A stretch of 50,289 bases of DNA from Gemmatimonadaceae bacterium (GTDB lineage Bacteria > Gemmatimonadota > Gemmatimonadetes > Gemmatimonadales > Gemmatimonadaceae): NCBI GenBank assembly GCA_025928185.1, contig JAICKA010000015.1, positions 1-50,289 on the forward strand, given 5' to 3'. The notes beneath the pieces were generated by a model, which saw only the letters and a program-made list of their open reading frames with translations, was not told the origin of the DNA and did no database searches. Both the position numbers and the translations under genes were made by a program. Shown here one piece after another: positions 33,786 to 40,775 of the stretch. Positions within the stretch are counted from its first letter, which is position 1. The number at the start of each line of letters is the position of its first letter.

Positions 33786-34073
33786 AGCCAATCCTGCGAG
33801 TGGGGGACAGTGCTGCGGGACGAGGAAAGACATTACAGCTACGAGGCGGCTTCGGCGAGTGTTGACCTGTGGCGGAGCGGCGGAGCGGCGGAGCGCGAAC
33901 TACCCAGATGCCAGACCCCTGATCACAGCTATCAGACGCCAGACCCCCCAGCCGACCCAACGTAGAGAGCTTACCGGATTCGAACACCCGGAAATGCACT
34001 CTGGCCTCGAACTCGCCCTATTGTTCGCATGGTTGTCCATCGCTGACGCGTTCCACCGTTTCACCGTTCCGCC
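33786..34073. other. Divergent spacer with short tandem repeats, no gene
   Basis: This 288-bp spacer separates the BNR-protein gene (minus) and the zinc-ribbon-like gene (plus). It contains three perfect copies of GCGGAGCG (33872-33895), two 15-mers CAGAYGCCAGACCCC (33905-33919 and 33933-33947) and three 8-mers of type CGTTYCRC (34049-34072) ending one base before the ATG at 34074. I see no protein gene, RNA gene or clear promoter. Confidence 0.5.
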
Positions 34074-35225
34074 ATGTTCACCGCCTGCCTCTTCTGCCAC
34101 GCGGACCTCGGCGCCAATCATTTTCTCCCGGCCTTTCCGGTTGGGCGACGGTTGGCGTTCGACGCGCGGAAGGGCCGCCTGTGGGTGATCTGCCCCCGCT
34201 GCGCGCGGTGGAACCTGACGCCGCTCGAGGAACGCTGGGAAGCGATTGACCAGGCCGAGCGCCTATTTCGTGGCACGCGGTTGCGGATGTCGACGGACAA
34301 CATCGGACTGGCGCAATTCCGCGGCGTGTTCGAGCTGGTGCGCATCGGCCCGGCGCTGCTTCCGGAAATCGCGTCGTGGCGCTACGGCGCTCGGCTGGCG
34401 CGCATCGCTCGAGCGAACGACGAACAGAAGCCGCTCGTCAGGCGCGGCATGCAACTGGTCGCGCGCGGCGCCGCGTCCGCGCTCGCCAGCTACGCCATCG
34501 CCGTCGGATTGAGTGACGACGTCGTGCTGCGCATGCAGACGCTTCAGCGTCGACGGGGAGTGCTGCTGCGCACGCAGGACGACGCCGGCAACCAGCTCGT
34601 CGTGCGGTATCGGCATCTTGGCGCCGCACAACTCGTCCGTCCGGAGCGCGATGCGCCGTGGCGACTGCAGCTCGCGCATGACATGGGCACGTCCACGCTC
34701 ATGGAGGCACCCGCGCTACGCGCCGCGGGCAAGCTGCTCGCGACGCTCAACATCGGCGCGGCGACGAACGCCGAAGTGATGCACGCCATCGCCAAGCTCG
34801 ACGAAGCAGGCGACGACGAGGGCTTTTTCACGCGCGTCGTCTCGCTAGCAATGCGTACGTCATGGGGCCGCTACCCCGACGCCGTCGAGCAGCCGCACCA
34901 GCAACGAGCGTCGTTCTCCGAGCGGCTCGCGCTACAGCTGGCCAGCCGTTCCTTCTGGGGACGAGGGGGCACCGGCAGCGACGAGCAGACGCCGCTCTAC
35001 CGAGTGCCAGCGGTGGACCGCCTGGCACTCGAGATGGCGGCGAACGAGGACGTCGAGCGCCGCGCGTTGGCGGGTGAGCTCGACGCGCTCCTCGCCGCCT
35101 GGCGCGACGCCGAGGAGATCGCGGCGATCGCCGACGACCTGTTCGCCGACGACGTGGTGGAAGAGTTCAAGCGCCGGTACTCCGAGCGCTTGCTCGCCAC
35201 CGACCCGTCTCACATGGCGGTGTAG
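34074..35225 (+). CDS. Unknown protein with N-terminal zinc-ribbon-like Cys pairs
   Basis: A 383-residue protein I do not recognise. The N-terminus has TACLFCHADLG (Cys5, Cys8) and VICPRCARWN (Cys40, Cys43), four cysteines arranged like a zinc ribbon. The remainder is helical and rich in Arg, Ala and Glu, with no membrane segment and no signal peptide. The C-terminal part (LALEMAANEDVERRALAGEL onward) looks like packed helices or a coiled coil. The start codon sits directly after a short CGTTYCRC repeat and has no obvious ribosome binding site. Its end overlaps the end of the convergent Yip1-like gene by 16 bp. No function can be offered beyond probable zinc binding. Confidence 0.7.
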   Translation: MFTACLFCHADLGANHFLPAFPVGRRLAFDARKGRLWVICPRCARWNLTPLEERWEAIDQAERLFRGTRLRMSTDNIGLAQFRGVFELVRIGPALLPEIASWRYGARLARIARANDEQKPLVRRGMQLVARGAASALASYAIAVGLSDDVVLRMQTLQRRRGVLLRTQDDAGNQLVVRYRHLGAAQLVRPERDAPWRLQLAHDMGTSTLMEAPALRAAGKLLATLNIGAATNAEVMHAIAKLDEAGDDEGFFTRVVSLAMRTSWGRYPDAVEQPHQQRASFSERLALQLASRSFWGRGGTGSDEQTPLYRVPAVDRLALEMAANEDVERRALAGELDALLAAWRDAEEIAAIADDLFADDVVEEFKRRYSERLLATDPSHMAV

Positions 35226-35944
35226 CCCTTCCAGAGCGCCGGCAAGCTGCCGACGACCCAGATCAGGATGCCGAATACGACGGCTCGCCCCTTGGTGACG
35301 CGGCCCGTGACGTACAGACCGATCGCCAGCAGCACCGTGACCCAGATCGCGAACAGGTCGACGCGCGTGAGCAGTGCGAGCAGCAGCGGATTGGACTTGT
35401 CCGGATCGAGAAAACGCGCGGCGCTGATCGAGATGCTCTGCACCGACGTGAGCTTGGCCGGATCCATGAGCAAACCTTCGACGCCGTTGACCAGCGTGCC
35501 GAGCACGCGCGGTACGTAGGCGTACGCGGTTACCAGCATTGCAGCATGAAAGGTTTGCTTGGCGCCGACGAGTTGTGCGAGCAGCCATGCGACGACGCCG
35601 AGGACAAACACGCCAAGCAGCGTACCGGGGCCGGCGAACCATTTCGTGAATGCCTCGCCCAGTGTCCGCGATTTGTCCATCAGCTCTTGCGTCATCTGCG
35701 GATTCTTGGCCATCGTCTTCGCCGCCTGACGCGCGAATTCCGCATCGAAAACCGGCTGGAGCGTGTTGAACGTCGCGAACACGATGATACCGATGGCGAT
35801 TGCGTCGAACAACATCGGCGGCCACACGCTCGTGTTCAGCCGGCGGCGGAACACTTCCGACGGCTGATAGAAAATGTCGATGATGCTTTCCCAGAACGAG
35901 CCGCTCGACGCAGCGGCGGGGGCGGGCGCAGCGGTGGAGGACAT
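35210..35944 (-). CDS. Yip1-family integral membrane protein
   Basis: A 244-residue membrane protein with about five helices. The cytosolic N-terminus is Ala/Pro/Ser-rich, followed by SFWESIIDIFYQPSEVFRRR, which is characteristic of bacterial YIP1-domain proteins. Then come helices such as DAIAIGIIVFATFNTL, LLGVFVLGVVAWLLAQLVGA and DLFAIWVTVLLAIGLYVTGR. Bacterial members have no established function; in eukaryotes the fold is linked to membrane traffic. The ATG at 35944 is preceded on its own strand by a pyrimidine tract rather than a Shine-Dalgarno, so initiation may be leaderless or weak. It lies downstream of the HEAT-repeat genes in the same direction, across a 135-bp polypurine/polypyrimidine spacer. 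Confidence 0.83.
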   Translation of the reverse strand: MSSTAAPAPAAASSGSFWESIIDIFYQPSEVFRRRLNTSVWPPMLFDAIAIGIIVFATFNTLQPVFDAEFARQAAKTMAKNPQMTQELMDKSRTLGEAFTKWFAGPGTLLGVFVLGVVAWLLAQLVGAKQTFHAAMLVTAYAYVPRVLGTLVNGVEGLLMDPAKLTSVQSISISAARFLDPDKSNPLLLALLTRVDLFAIWVTVLLAIGLYVTGRVTKGRAVVFGILIWVVGSLPALWKGYTAM

Positions 35945-36079
35945 TGGGAAGATGGGAGAGAGGAGACAGGAGACAGGAGGGAAGCCGAGCGGGTGAAGAT
36001 TGCATCGGATTCCCCTCAGCGCGATAGCCCGTATCCCCTCTCCCCTCTCCCCTCTCCCCTCTCCTCTCTCCTCTCTCGA
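35945..36079 (-). repeat. Purine/pyrimidine tract with G-quadruplex motif
   Basis: Between the HEAT and Yip1-like genes, four CCCC runs spaced by TCT on the plus strand (36035-36059) give four GGGG runs with AGA loops on the transcribed-sense minus strand, a textbook G-quadruplex pattern. The tract extends to 36077 as CT-rich sequence. A 17-mer at 35956-35972 (with a GGAGACA doublet at 35962-35975) is complementary to 36061-36077 at 16 positions, so a hairpin is an alternative fold. No gene is seen in it. Confidence 0.7.
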
Positions 36080-37372
36080 TTATCTCGACACGATCTCCTG
36101 GAGCGCCTGCTTGATGCGCGGGTCGTCCGACCTCGATAGCTGCGAGATCGCTCGCCGCCGGACTGCCGGGTTTTCCTCGGCCTTGATGATCTTGAGCAGC
36201 TCGTCGATCGCCGGCGGCTCACCATTACGCACGTACAGTCCGACGAGCGCCTCCTTCATCGACGGATCCGTCGTCGTGTCGTAGAGCTTCACCAGATCGG
36301 TGATCGACGCACCCGAACGGCTGGCGGCGTCCAGCGCGCGGCGCCGGGTCTGCAGCGGCTGATTCGCGTCCTGCGCCAGTCCGAGCAGCCATCGCGTGTT
36401 CGCCGCTCCGCCAATGGTTGCCGCTGCGGACATTGCTGCTTCTCGCGCGCGGTCCGTCGTGAGCGAGCCATACACGCTGCGCAGCAACGCCGCATCCTCG
36501 CCGGTCGCGTAGTCCTGACCGAGTGCACGAAGCGCCACGACCAGCACGTCATCGGGAAGATCGGTACGCCGAACCGCCGTGCGGAGGAATTCTCGAGCTC
36601 TCGGATCACCGGAGCGCGCGAGGACCGACATGGATTCGCGCTGCAGCCAGCGGTTGTTCGTCTGTTGCGCCAACTGCATGAGCGGCGGAATGCCGGCCCC
36701 GTGCTCGAGACGCGACAGCACCGAGAGCGCCTGCTGGCGAACCGACTGATTGTCGGTGTCGTCGCGAGCGATCGCGAGAATCGGCTCCGTGACGGCGGAG
36801 GGAATCGTCGCGCGCCCGTCGGTGGAACGGCCGAGCGACGCGAGCGCCGACCGCCGCGTTTCGCGCGGCAGCGCGGTGTTGCGCGCGATGCCGATCAACC
36901 CGTTCGAGAGGTCGACGCTGTCGGCAAGCGTCGCCGGAAAGATCGCATCGCGCCCGGCGCGGCCGTCCACGCTGTTGGCGAGCGACAGCAGATAGCTGGT
37001 CGCCTGCGCGACGCTCACTCGGCCGAGGTCCGCGACACCGTGCATCGTCGTGTCGACGGGACCGACGAAAGTCCGGATCGAGAGCGGAATGCGACCCGCC
37101 CGGTCGATCACGACGCGCACCGGCCCGCCGACGCACGGCTCGGTGCGTATCGTCTCGTCGATGCTGCCGTAGAACGTTCCACTGAAGCTGTTCGGGCCAG
37201 TCTGAATGAACGTGCGCCCATTGCCGCACACTCCTGATCGTGCGGCGAAGTTGAACGCGACGGGACCTTCTGGAGCGCCGTTGACGCGGTCGGCGAGCGA
37301 CTGCGATCCGGCGGCGGATTGCGCCGTGAGCGTAAGTCCGGCGACGATGGCAACGCGGAGTGTGCGGGTCAT
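36080..37372 (-). CDS. Exported HEAT-repeat protein (430 residues)
   Basis: A secreted protein with a signal peptide (TLRVAIVAGLTLTAQSAAGS). Residues 25-115 form a beta-rich domain with two Cys (GVCGNGR, TEPCVGG) likely to be disulfide-bonded. The rest is a helical solenoid of HEAT-like repeats, for example QQALSVLSRLEHGAGIPPLM, ALDAASRSGASITDLVKLYD and RRAISQLSRSDDPRIKQALQ. Repeats of this kind bind other proteins. The ATG overlaps the stop of the larger HEAT gene by 4 nt and the two share repeat types, so they probably work together in the periplasm. The pair is placed behind a sigma/anti-sigma unit. No enzyme motif is seen. Confidence 0.8.
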   Translation of the reverse strand: MTRTLRVAIVAGLTLTAQSAAGSQSLADRVNGAPEGPVAFNFAARSGVCGNGRTFIQTGPNSFSGTFYGSIDETIRTEPCVGGPVRVVIDRAGRIPLSIRTFVGPVDTTMHGVADLGRVSVAQATSYLLSLANSVDGRAGRDAIFPATLADSVDLSNGLIGIARNTALPRETRRSALASLGRSTDGRATIPSAVTEPILAIARDDTDNQSVRQQALSVLSRLEHGAGIPPLMQLAQQTNNRWLQRESMSVLARSGDPRAREFLRTAVRRTDLPDDVLVVALRALGQDYATGEDAALLRSVYGSLTTDRAREAAMSAAATIGGAANTRWLLGLAQDANQPLQTRRRALDAASRSGASITDLVKLYDTTTDPSMKEALVGLYVRNGEPPAIDELLKIIKAEENPAVRRRAISQLSRSDDPRIKQALQEIVSR

Positions 37373-39081
37373 GGTTGCTTCTTGTTGTCGAGAAGGTCGA
37401 CGAGCAGTTGTTGCGTGCGCGGATCATTGCGGCGCGTGAGCGCGTTGATGGCCGTCGTGCGCAGGCGATAGTCGGTGCCGTTCCGAACGATGTCGATCAG
37501 CTTGTCCGCTGCTTCGGATTCCTTCCGGCGCGCAAGAACGCCGATGATCTGCAGACGCATCTGCTCCGAACCGGCGGCGTCGTAGAGCTTCGAGAGATCG
37601 GCGATCGAGACGTTCGAGCGATACAGCCGCGCGACGGCCGCGGCGCGCATCTCGCTCGACTCGTTCGGATCGCGCGCGATGCCGAGCACCCACTGGTCGT
37701 TGCCCGGACTGTCGATGCGCGAGACCGCGCCGATGATCGCTTCCTTGAGACGGTCGTTATCCGCCTTGGCGTAGAGGTTCCGCAGATACGCGGCGTCGTC
37801 GGCGGTGGCGTGCTCGCCGCCGAAGCTGTTGATCGCCTCGACGCGCAGCGCGAGCGGCGCATCCTTGCGTTCGATCAGCGCGCGCATGCTCTGCCGCGCC
37901 TTCTGATTGTCGCTCGCCACCAGCGCGTGCACGACGGCTCGCTGAATCCGCTCGTCCTGCTCCGTGCGCAGCAGATCCTCGAGTGTGGACAGCCCCGCAT
38001 CGCCAGGCAGTCGCGGCAGCCAGTTGATGGCTTCCATGCGGACGCTGGGGCTCGGATCCGATTTGGCGGTCGCGATCAACAGCGCCGCCGACTCGCTGTC
38101 CGCCCGGCGGCCGAGCATGAACACCGCGTTGCGCCGCAGTGTGACGGAGCAGTCGTCCTTGCGGTCCAGCACGCGCTTCAGCAGCGGCACCGCGGTTTGC
38201 GGATCCATCTGGCTGAGGGCGTTCAGCGCTTCCACCTGCACGGCGGCGGCTTCCTGATCGCAGCGCGCGCCGCCTGCCTGGGTCGCCGCCTTCTCGACGC
38301 GCGCTGCCGCATCGCGGTCGCCGCGCATGGCGAGGGCGCCGTTGATTCGCGCGTACAGAGCCGTCACGTCGATGTCCCCGTTCCGTCGACCGGACGATGT
38401 GGCGGCGCGTGTCACGATCGGCTCGAGGACGGTGGCGGCGGCCTTCAGGTCATCGGTCGAGCCCAGGCGATAGAGCGCATACGCCTGGTAGTAATGCGCG
38501 TCGTCGCCGTAGGCCGACTTCGGATATTTTTGATAGATCTCTGAAAACAGCTCGGAGGCCCGGCGATAGTCGCCGCGATTGAACGTCTGCCGCGCGACGC
38601 GCCAGATCGAATCTGCCGGATCGTCCTGCGCCCACGACGGACGGGGGCGCGCCGCCGGCAGCCCATCATTGATGCCGCCGAACGTAATTGCAGGGATGTT
38701 CACGTCGAGGTTCTCGCGCAGCACGTCGCCCACCGAGGCCAGCGCCAGCGAGGTCGACGGCAGCTCGAGCTGAACCCGATCGAGTGCGACGCGTGCGTCG
38801 GCCATGGCCGCGTCCACATCGACATTCGTGGCGATTCCGGCGGCGTCGAGCGTCATCGGAATTTCCAGCCGGGCCGCATCGAGGGCGTCACGAGCCTGAT
38901 CCCGCAGCTGTCCCACGTCGATGCGAGCGGCGTCACGTGCCGCGGCCCGCGCATCCTCGGCGGCCCGCCGTATGTCGGCTCGCATCGCGCGCCGGGTCGT
39001 GTCCTGCGCCACCGCCGGCGCCACGAGGCCGGCGAGTGCCGCCGTCGTCATCACGAGCATGGCGACTGCATTTCGATTCAT
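37369..39081 (-). CDS. Exported TPR/HEAT-repeat protein (570 residues)
   Basis: A secreted protein with a signal peptide (AMLVMTTAALAGLVAPAVAQ) followed by an Ala/Arg/Asp-rich coiled-coil-like segment (about 30-110). TPR-like helices follow at about 165-215 (QTFNRGDYRRASELFSEIYQ, then YYQAYALYRLGS). From about 270 on there is a long HEAT solenoid, with repeats such as RRNAVFMLGRRADSESAALL, RRKESEAADKLIDIVRNG and RTTAINALTRRNDPRTQQLL. The start at 39081 lies 9 nt after the anti-sigma gene stop, with GAGAG as ribosome binding site. It looks like an envelope scaffold whose expression answers the upstream sigma factor; the partners are unknown. Confidence 0.82.
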   Translation of the reverse strand: MNRNAVAMLVMTTAALAGLVAPAVAQDTTRRAMRADIRRAAEDARAAARDAARIDVGQLRDQARDALDAARLEIPMTLDAAGIATNVDVDAAMADARVALDRVQLELPSTSLALASVGDVLRENLDVNIPAITFGGINDGLPAARPRPSWAQDDPADSIWRVARQTFNRGDYRRASELFSEIYQKYPKSAYGDDAHYYQAYALYRLGSTDDLKAAATVLEPIVTRAATSSGRRNGDIDVTALYARINGALAMRGDRDAAARVEKAATQAGGARCDQEAAAVQVEALNALSQMDPQTAVPLLKRVLDRKDDCSVTLRRNAVFMLGRRADSESAALLIATAKSDPSPSVRMEAINWLPRLPGDAGLSTLEDLLRTEQDERIQRAVVHALVASDNQKARQSMRALIERKDAPLALRVEAINSFGGEHATADDAAYLRNLYAKADNDRLKEAIIGAVSRIDSPGNDQWVLGIARDPNESSEMRAAAVARLYRSNVSIADLSKLYDAAGSEQMRLQIIGVLARRKESEAADKLIDIVRNGTDYRLRTTAINALTRRNDPRTQQLLVDLLDNKKQP

Positions 39082-39090
39082 TGCTCTCTC

Positions 39091-39744
39091 CTAATCCGCA
39101 GAAAGGTCGGCGGCCGCCGTACGCAGCCGCGGAATGACGTCGTGCTGCTCCAGTGCCTGATTGACGAGGTCCAGCTCCGTGCGACTATGGTTGTTCTGCA
39201 GCCGCACCACCTGCGCGAGCACGAGCTCGAGATCCTCGAACAGTGCGCGCATCGACTGATCGTTCGCCGCGGGCGAATCGAGCAGCAGACGCGTGGTGGT
39301 GAGCAGATCGCCGGCGCGCGCCAGGAACTGATCGTCGGCTCGTCCGGCCTTGACTTCCGACGGCAGCGCGATGAGCAGCGCCGTCGTTTGTCCGAGATAC
39401 TTTGACGTCTCGGCTTCATATGGGCTGGACAGCGCGCTGTCGAGCCGCGGACTCGGCGACGCGGTAGTCGCCACCCGGGCCGGCAACTTCCGCACGCCGA
39501 ATGAGCTCGCGCTGCGCGTCGACGCGCGACCGATCGCCACGCCGATCACGAGTGTCGCCGCCAACGCCATCCACGGCTTGATCGCATTCCATCGGGTCCG
39601 CGTTCCGCCGTTCGACCGTTCCACCGTTCCATCGTTCCGCCGCTGTTCAATCTCCATCCACATCTCGTCCAGCGGCGCGTCCGGGGGCCGGTGATACGTC
39701 TTCGCGGCATCGCGCATCAATTCGTCGAATCGTTCGTCCGTCAT
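39091..39744 (-). CDS. Single-pass membrane protein, probable anti-sigma factor
   Basis: A 217-residue protein that starts inside the stop of the sigma-factor gene (ATGA). The N-terminal 50 residues are cytosolic and begin [20 protein letters not shown], a pattern common in Gemmatimonadota sigma-linked membrane proteins. One helix (WMALAATLVIGVAIGRAS, about 58-75) leads to a helical external domain with LPSEVKAGRADDQFLARAGD and ALFEDLELVLAQVVRLQNNH. Residues 36-48 (RNDGTVERSNGGT) are encoded by five copies of the 8-bp unit CGTTCCRC, a microsatellite that has become coding. Anti-sigma activity is inferred from position and topology; there is no zinc motif. Confidence 0.65.
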   Translation of the reverse strand: MTDERFDELMRDAAKTYHRPPDAPLDEMWMEIEQRRNDGTVERSNGGTRTRWNAIKPWMALAATLVIGVAIGRASTRSASSFGVRKLPARVATTASPSPRLDSALSSPYEAETSKYLGQTTALLIALPSEVKAGRADDQFLARAGDLLTTTRLLLDSPAANDQSMRALFEDLELVLAQVVRLQNNHSRTELDLVNQALEQHDVIPRLRTAAADLSAD

Positions 39745-40322
39745 GTCTCATGCTCCGGTGCCAGATCGGCCAGCGCGGCGCGAAGGTGTGCACGCGCTTG
39801 CGACAGGCGGCTCTTGCAGGTTCCCGCTGCCACGCCGAGTACTTCCGCGATCTCGGTGTGGGTGTAGCCCTCGATGTCGTGCATGATGATCGTCGTCCGG
39901 TAGATCTCCGGCAGCTCGTCGATTGCCCGATGCAGCCGGTCGCGCAACACGGGATCCGCCGCGGTGGTGTCGTGGTGCTCGAGCGAGACGTCCTCGAGGT
40001 CCGTCTCCCGTTCCCTGAACCGCTTCACCTTGCGCATCGCATTCGCCACGACGGTGACCGTGATCCGATGCAGCCAGGTGGAGAGCGCCGAGTCGCCGCG
40101 AAACCGCGAGAGCTGAGCAAACGCTCGCACGAAGGTGTCCTGTGTGAACTCCCGGGCCAGCGCCGCGTCTCCGGTCAACCGAAAGGCGAGCCGAAAGACC
40201 CGGGGCGCGTGCGCGTCGTACAGCTCGCGCGCGGCGATCCGGTCCCCGGCAACGACCCGAGCGATCAGGTCGGGTTCGCTCACCCGGTAGGCATCATGGA
40301 GTGCAACGACTGATCTGGTCAC
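39741..40322 (-). CDS. ECF-type RNA polymerase sigma factor (HEAT operon)
   Basis: A sigma-70 family ECF protein of about 193 residues. Region 2 is seen as [20 protein letters not shown] and [20 protein letters not shown], with [20 protein letters not shown]. Region 4 is [20 protein letters not shown] then [20 protein letters not shown], a clear helix-turn-helix. The start is uncertain: I use GTG at 40322, while GTG at 40283 (before SEPDLI) would give 180 residues and a more usual N-terminus. It is divergent from the PadR gene. The downstream gene overlaps by 4 nt and is its probable anti-sigma factor; the HEAT-repeat proteins are the expected targets. Confidence 0.88.
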   Translation of the reverse strand: MTRSVVALHDAYRVSEPDLIARVVAGDRIAARELYDAHAPRVFRLAFRLTGDAALAREFTQDTFVRAFAQLSRFRGDSALSTWLHRITVTVVANAMRKVKRFRERETDLEDVSLEHHDTTAADPVLRDRLHRAIDELPEIYRTTIIMHDIEGYTHTEIAEVLGVAAGTCKSRLSQARAHLRAALADLAPEHET

Positions 40323-40374
40323 GTGATGCCGGTTAGATGCAGCGATGGAAAAAAGGGTTCGGTCGAACGCGGTC

Positions 40375-40424
40375 TTGACGGAAGCCGCGCCGTGACGCAT
40401 CGTGCTTCCCGGAACACTTCCGGG
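40375..40424 (+). promoter_or_regulatory. Candidate padR promoter and operator
   Basis: TTGACG (40375-40380) is followed 17 nt later by a weak CATCGT -10. An inverted repeat CCCGGAA-CAC-TTCCGGG lies at 40408-40424, extended by TTC/GAA at its edges, and ends 8 nt before the PadR start. PadR regulators commonly bind dyads in their own promoters, so autoregulation is plausible. The promoter call itself is weak. Confidence 0.35.
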
Positions 40425-40432
40425 GGAACCGC

Positions 40433-40765
40433 ATGCCGTCGTCCGATCTCGACCTGTTGCAAGGCACGCTCGATACGCTGGTCCTCAAGACATTGTCGTG
40501 GGGACCGCGGCACGGCTATGCCGTGGCCCGGTGGATTCGCGACACGAGCGATGGCACGCTGCTCGTCGAGGATCGCGCGCTGTACGTCTCGCTGCATCGA
40601 CTGGAGGCACGGGGGTGGGTGCAGTCGGAATGGGGGCTCTCGGAGAACAATCGCAAGGCGAAGTATTACGAGCTCACGCCGGCGGGGCGCCGGCACTTCA
40701 GGCAGAAGGCATCCGATTGGACAGCCTACGCGAACGCCGTGTTCAAGATTCTTCGCACCACGTGA
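40433..40765 (+). CDS. PadR-family transcriptional regulator
   Basis: A 110-residue winged-helix repressor. [23 protein letters not shown] at the N-terminus (written here with a break), [19 protein letters not shown] for the recognition helix and wing, and [16 protein letters not shown] are the hallmarks of the PadR family. The C-terminal dimerisation helix is short ([15 protein letters not shown]), as in the small PadR subtype paired with large FtsX/MacB-like permeases in Acidobacteriota and Gemmatimonadota. The ATG is preceded by GGGGGAA. It lies 10 bp upstream of the permease, which it probably controls. The effector is unknown. Confidence 0.93.
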   Translation: MPSSDLDLLQGTLDTLVLKTLSWGPRHGYAVARWIRDTSDGTLLVEDRALYVSLHRLEARGWVQSEWGLSENNRKAKYYELTPAGRRHFRQKASDWTAYANAVFKILRTT

Positions 40766-40775
40766 GGCGATCGTC

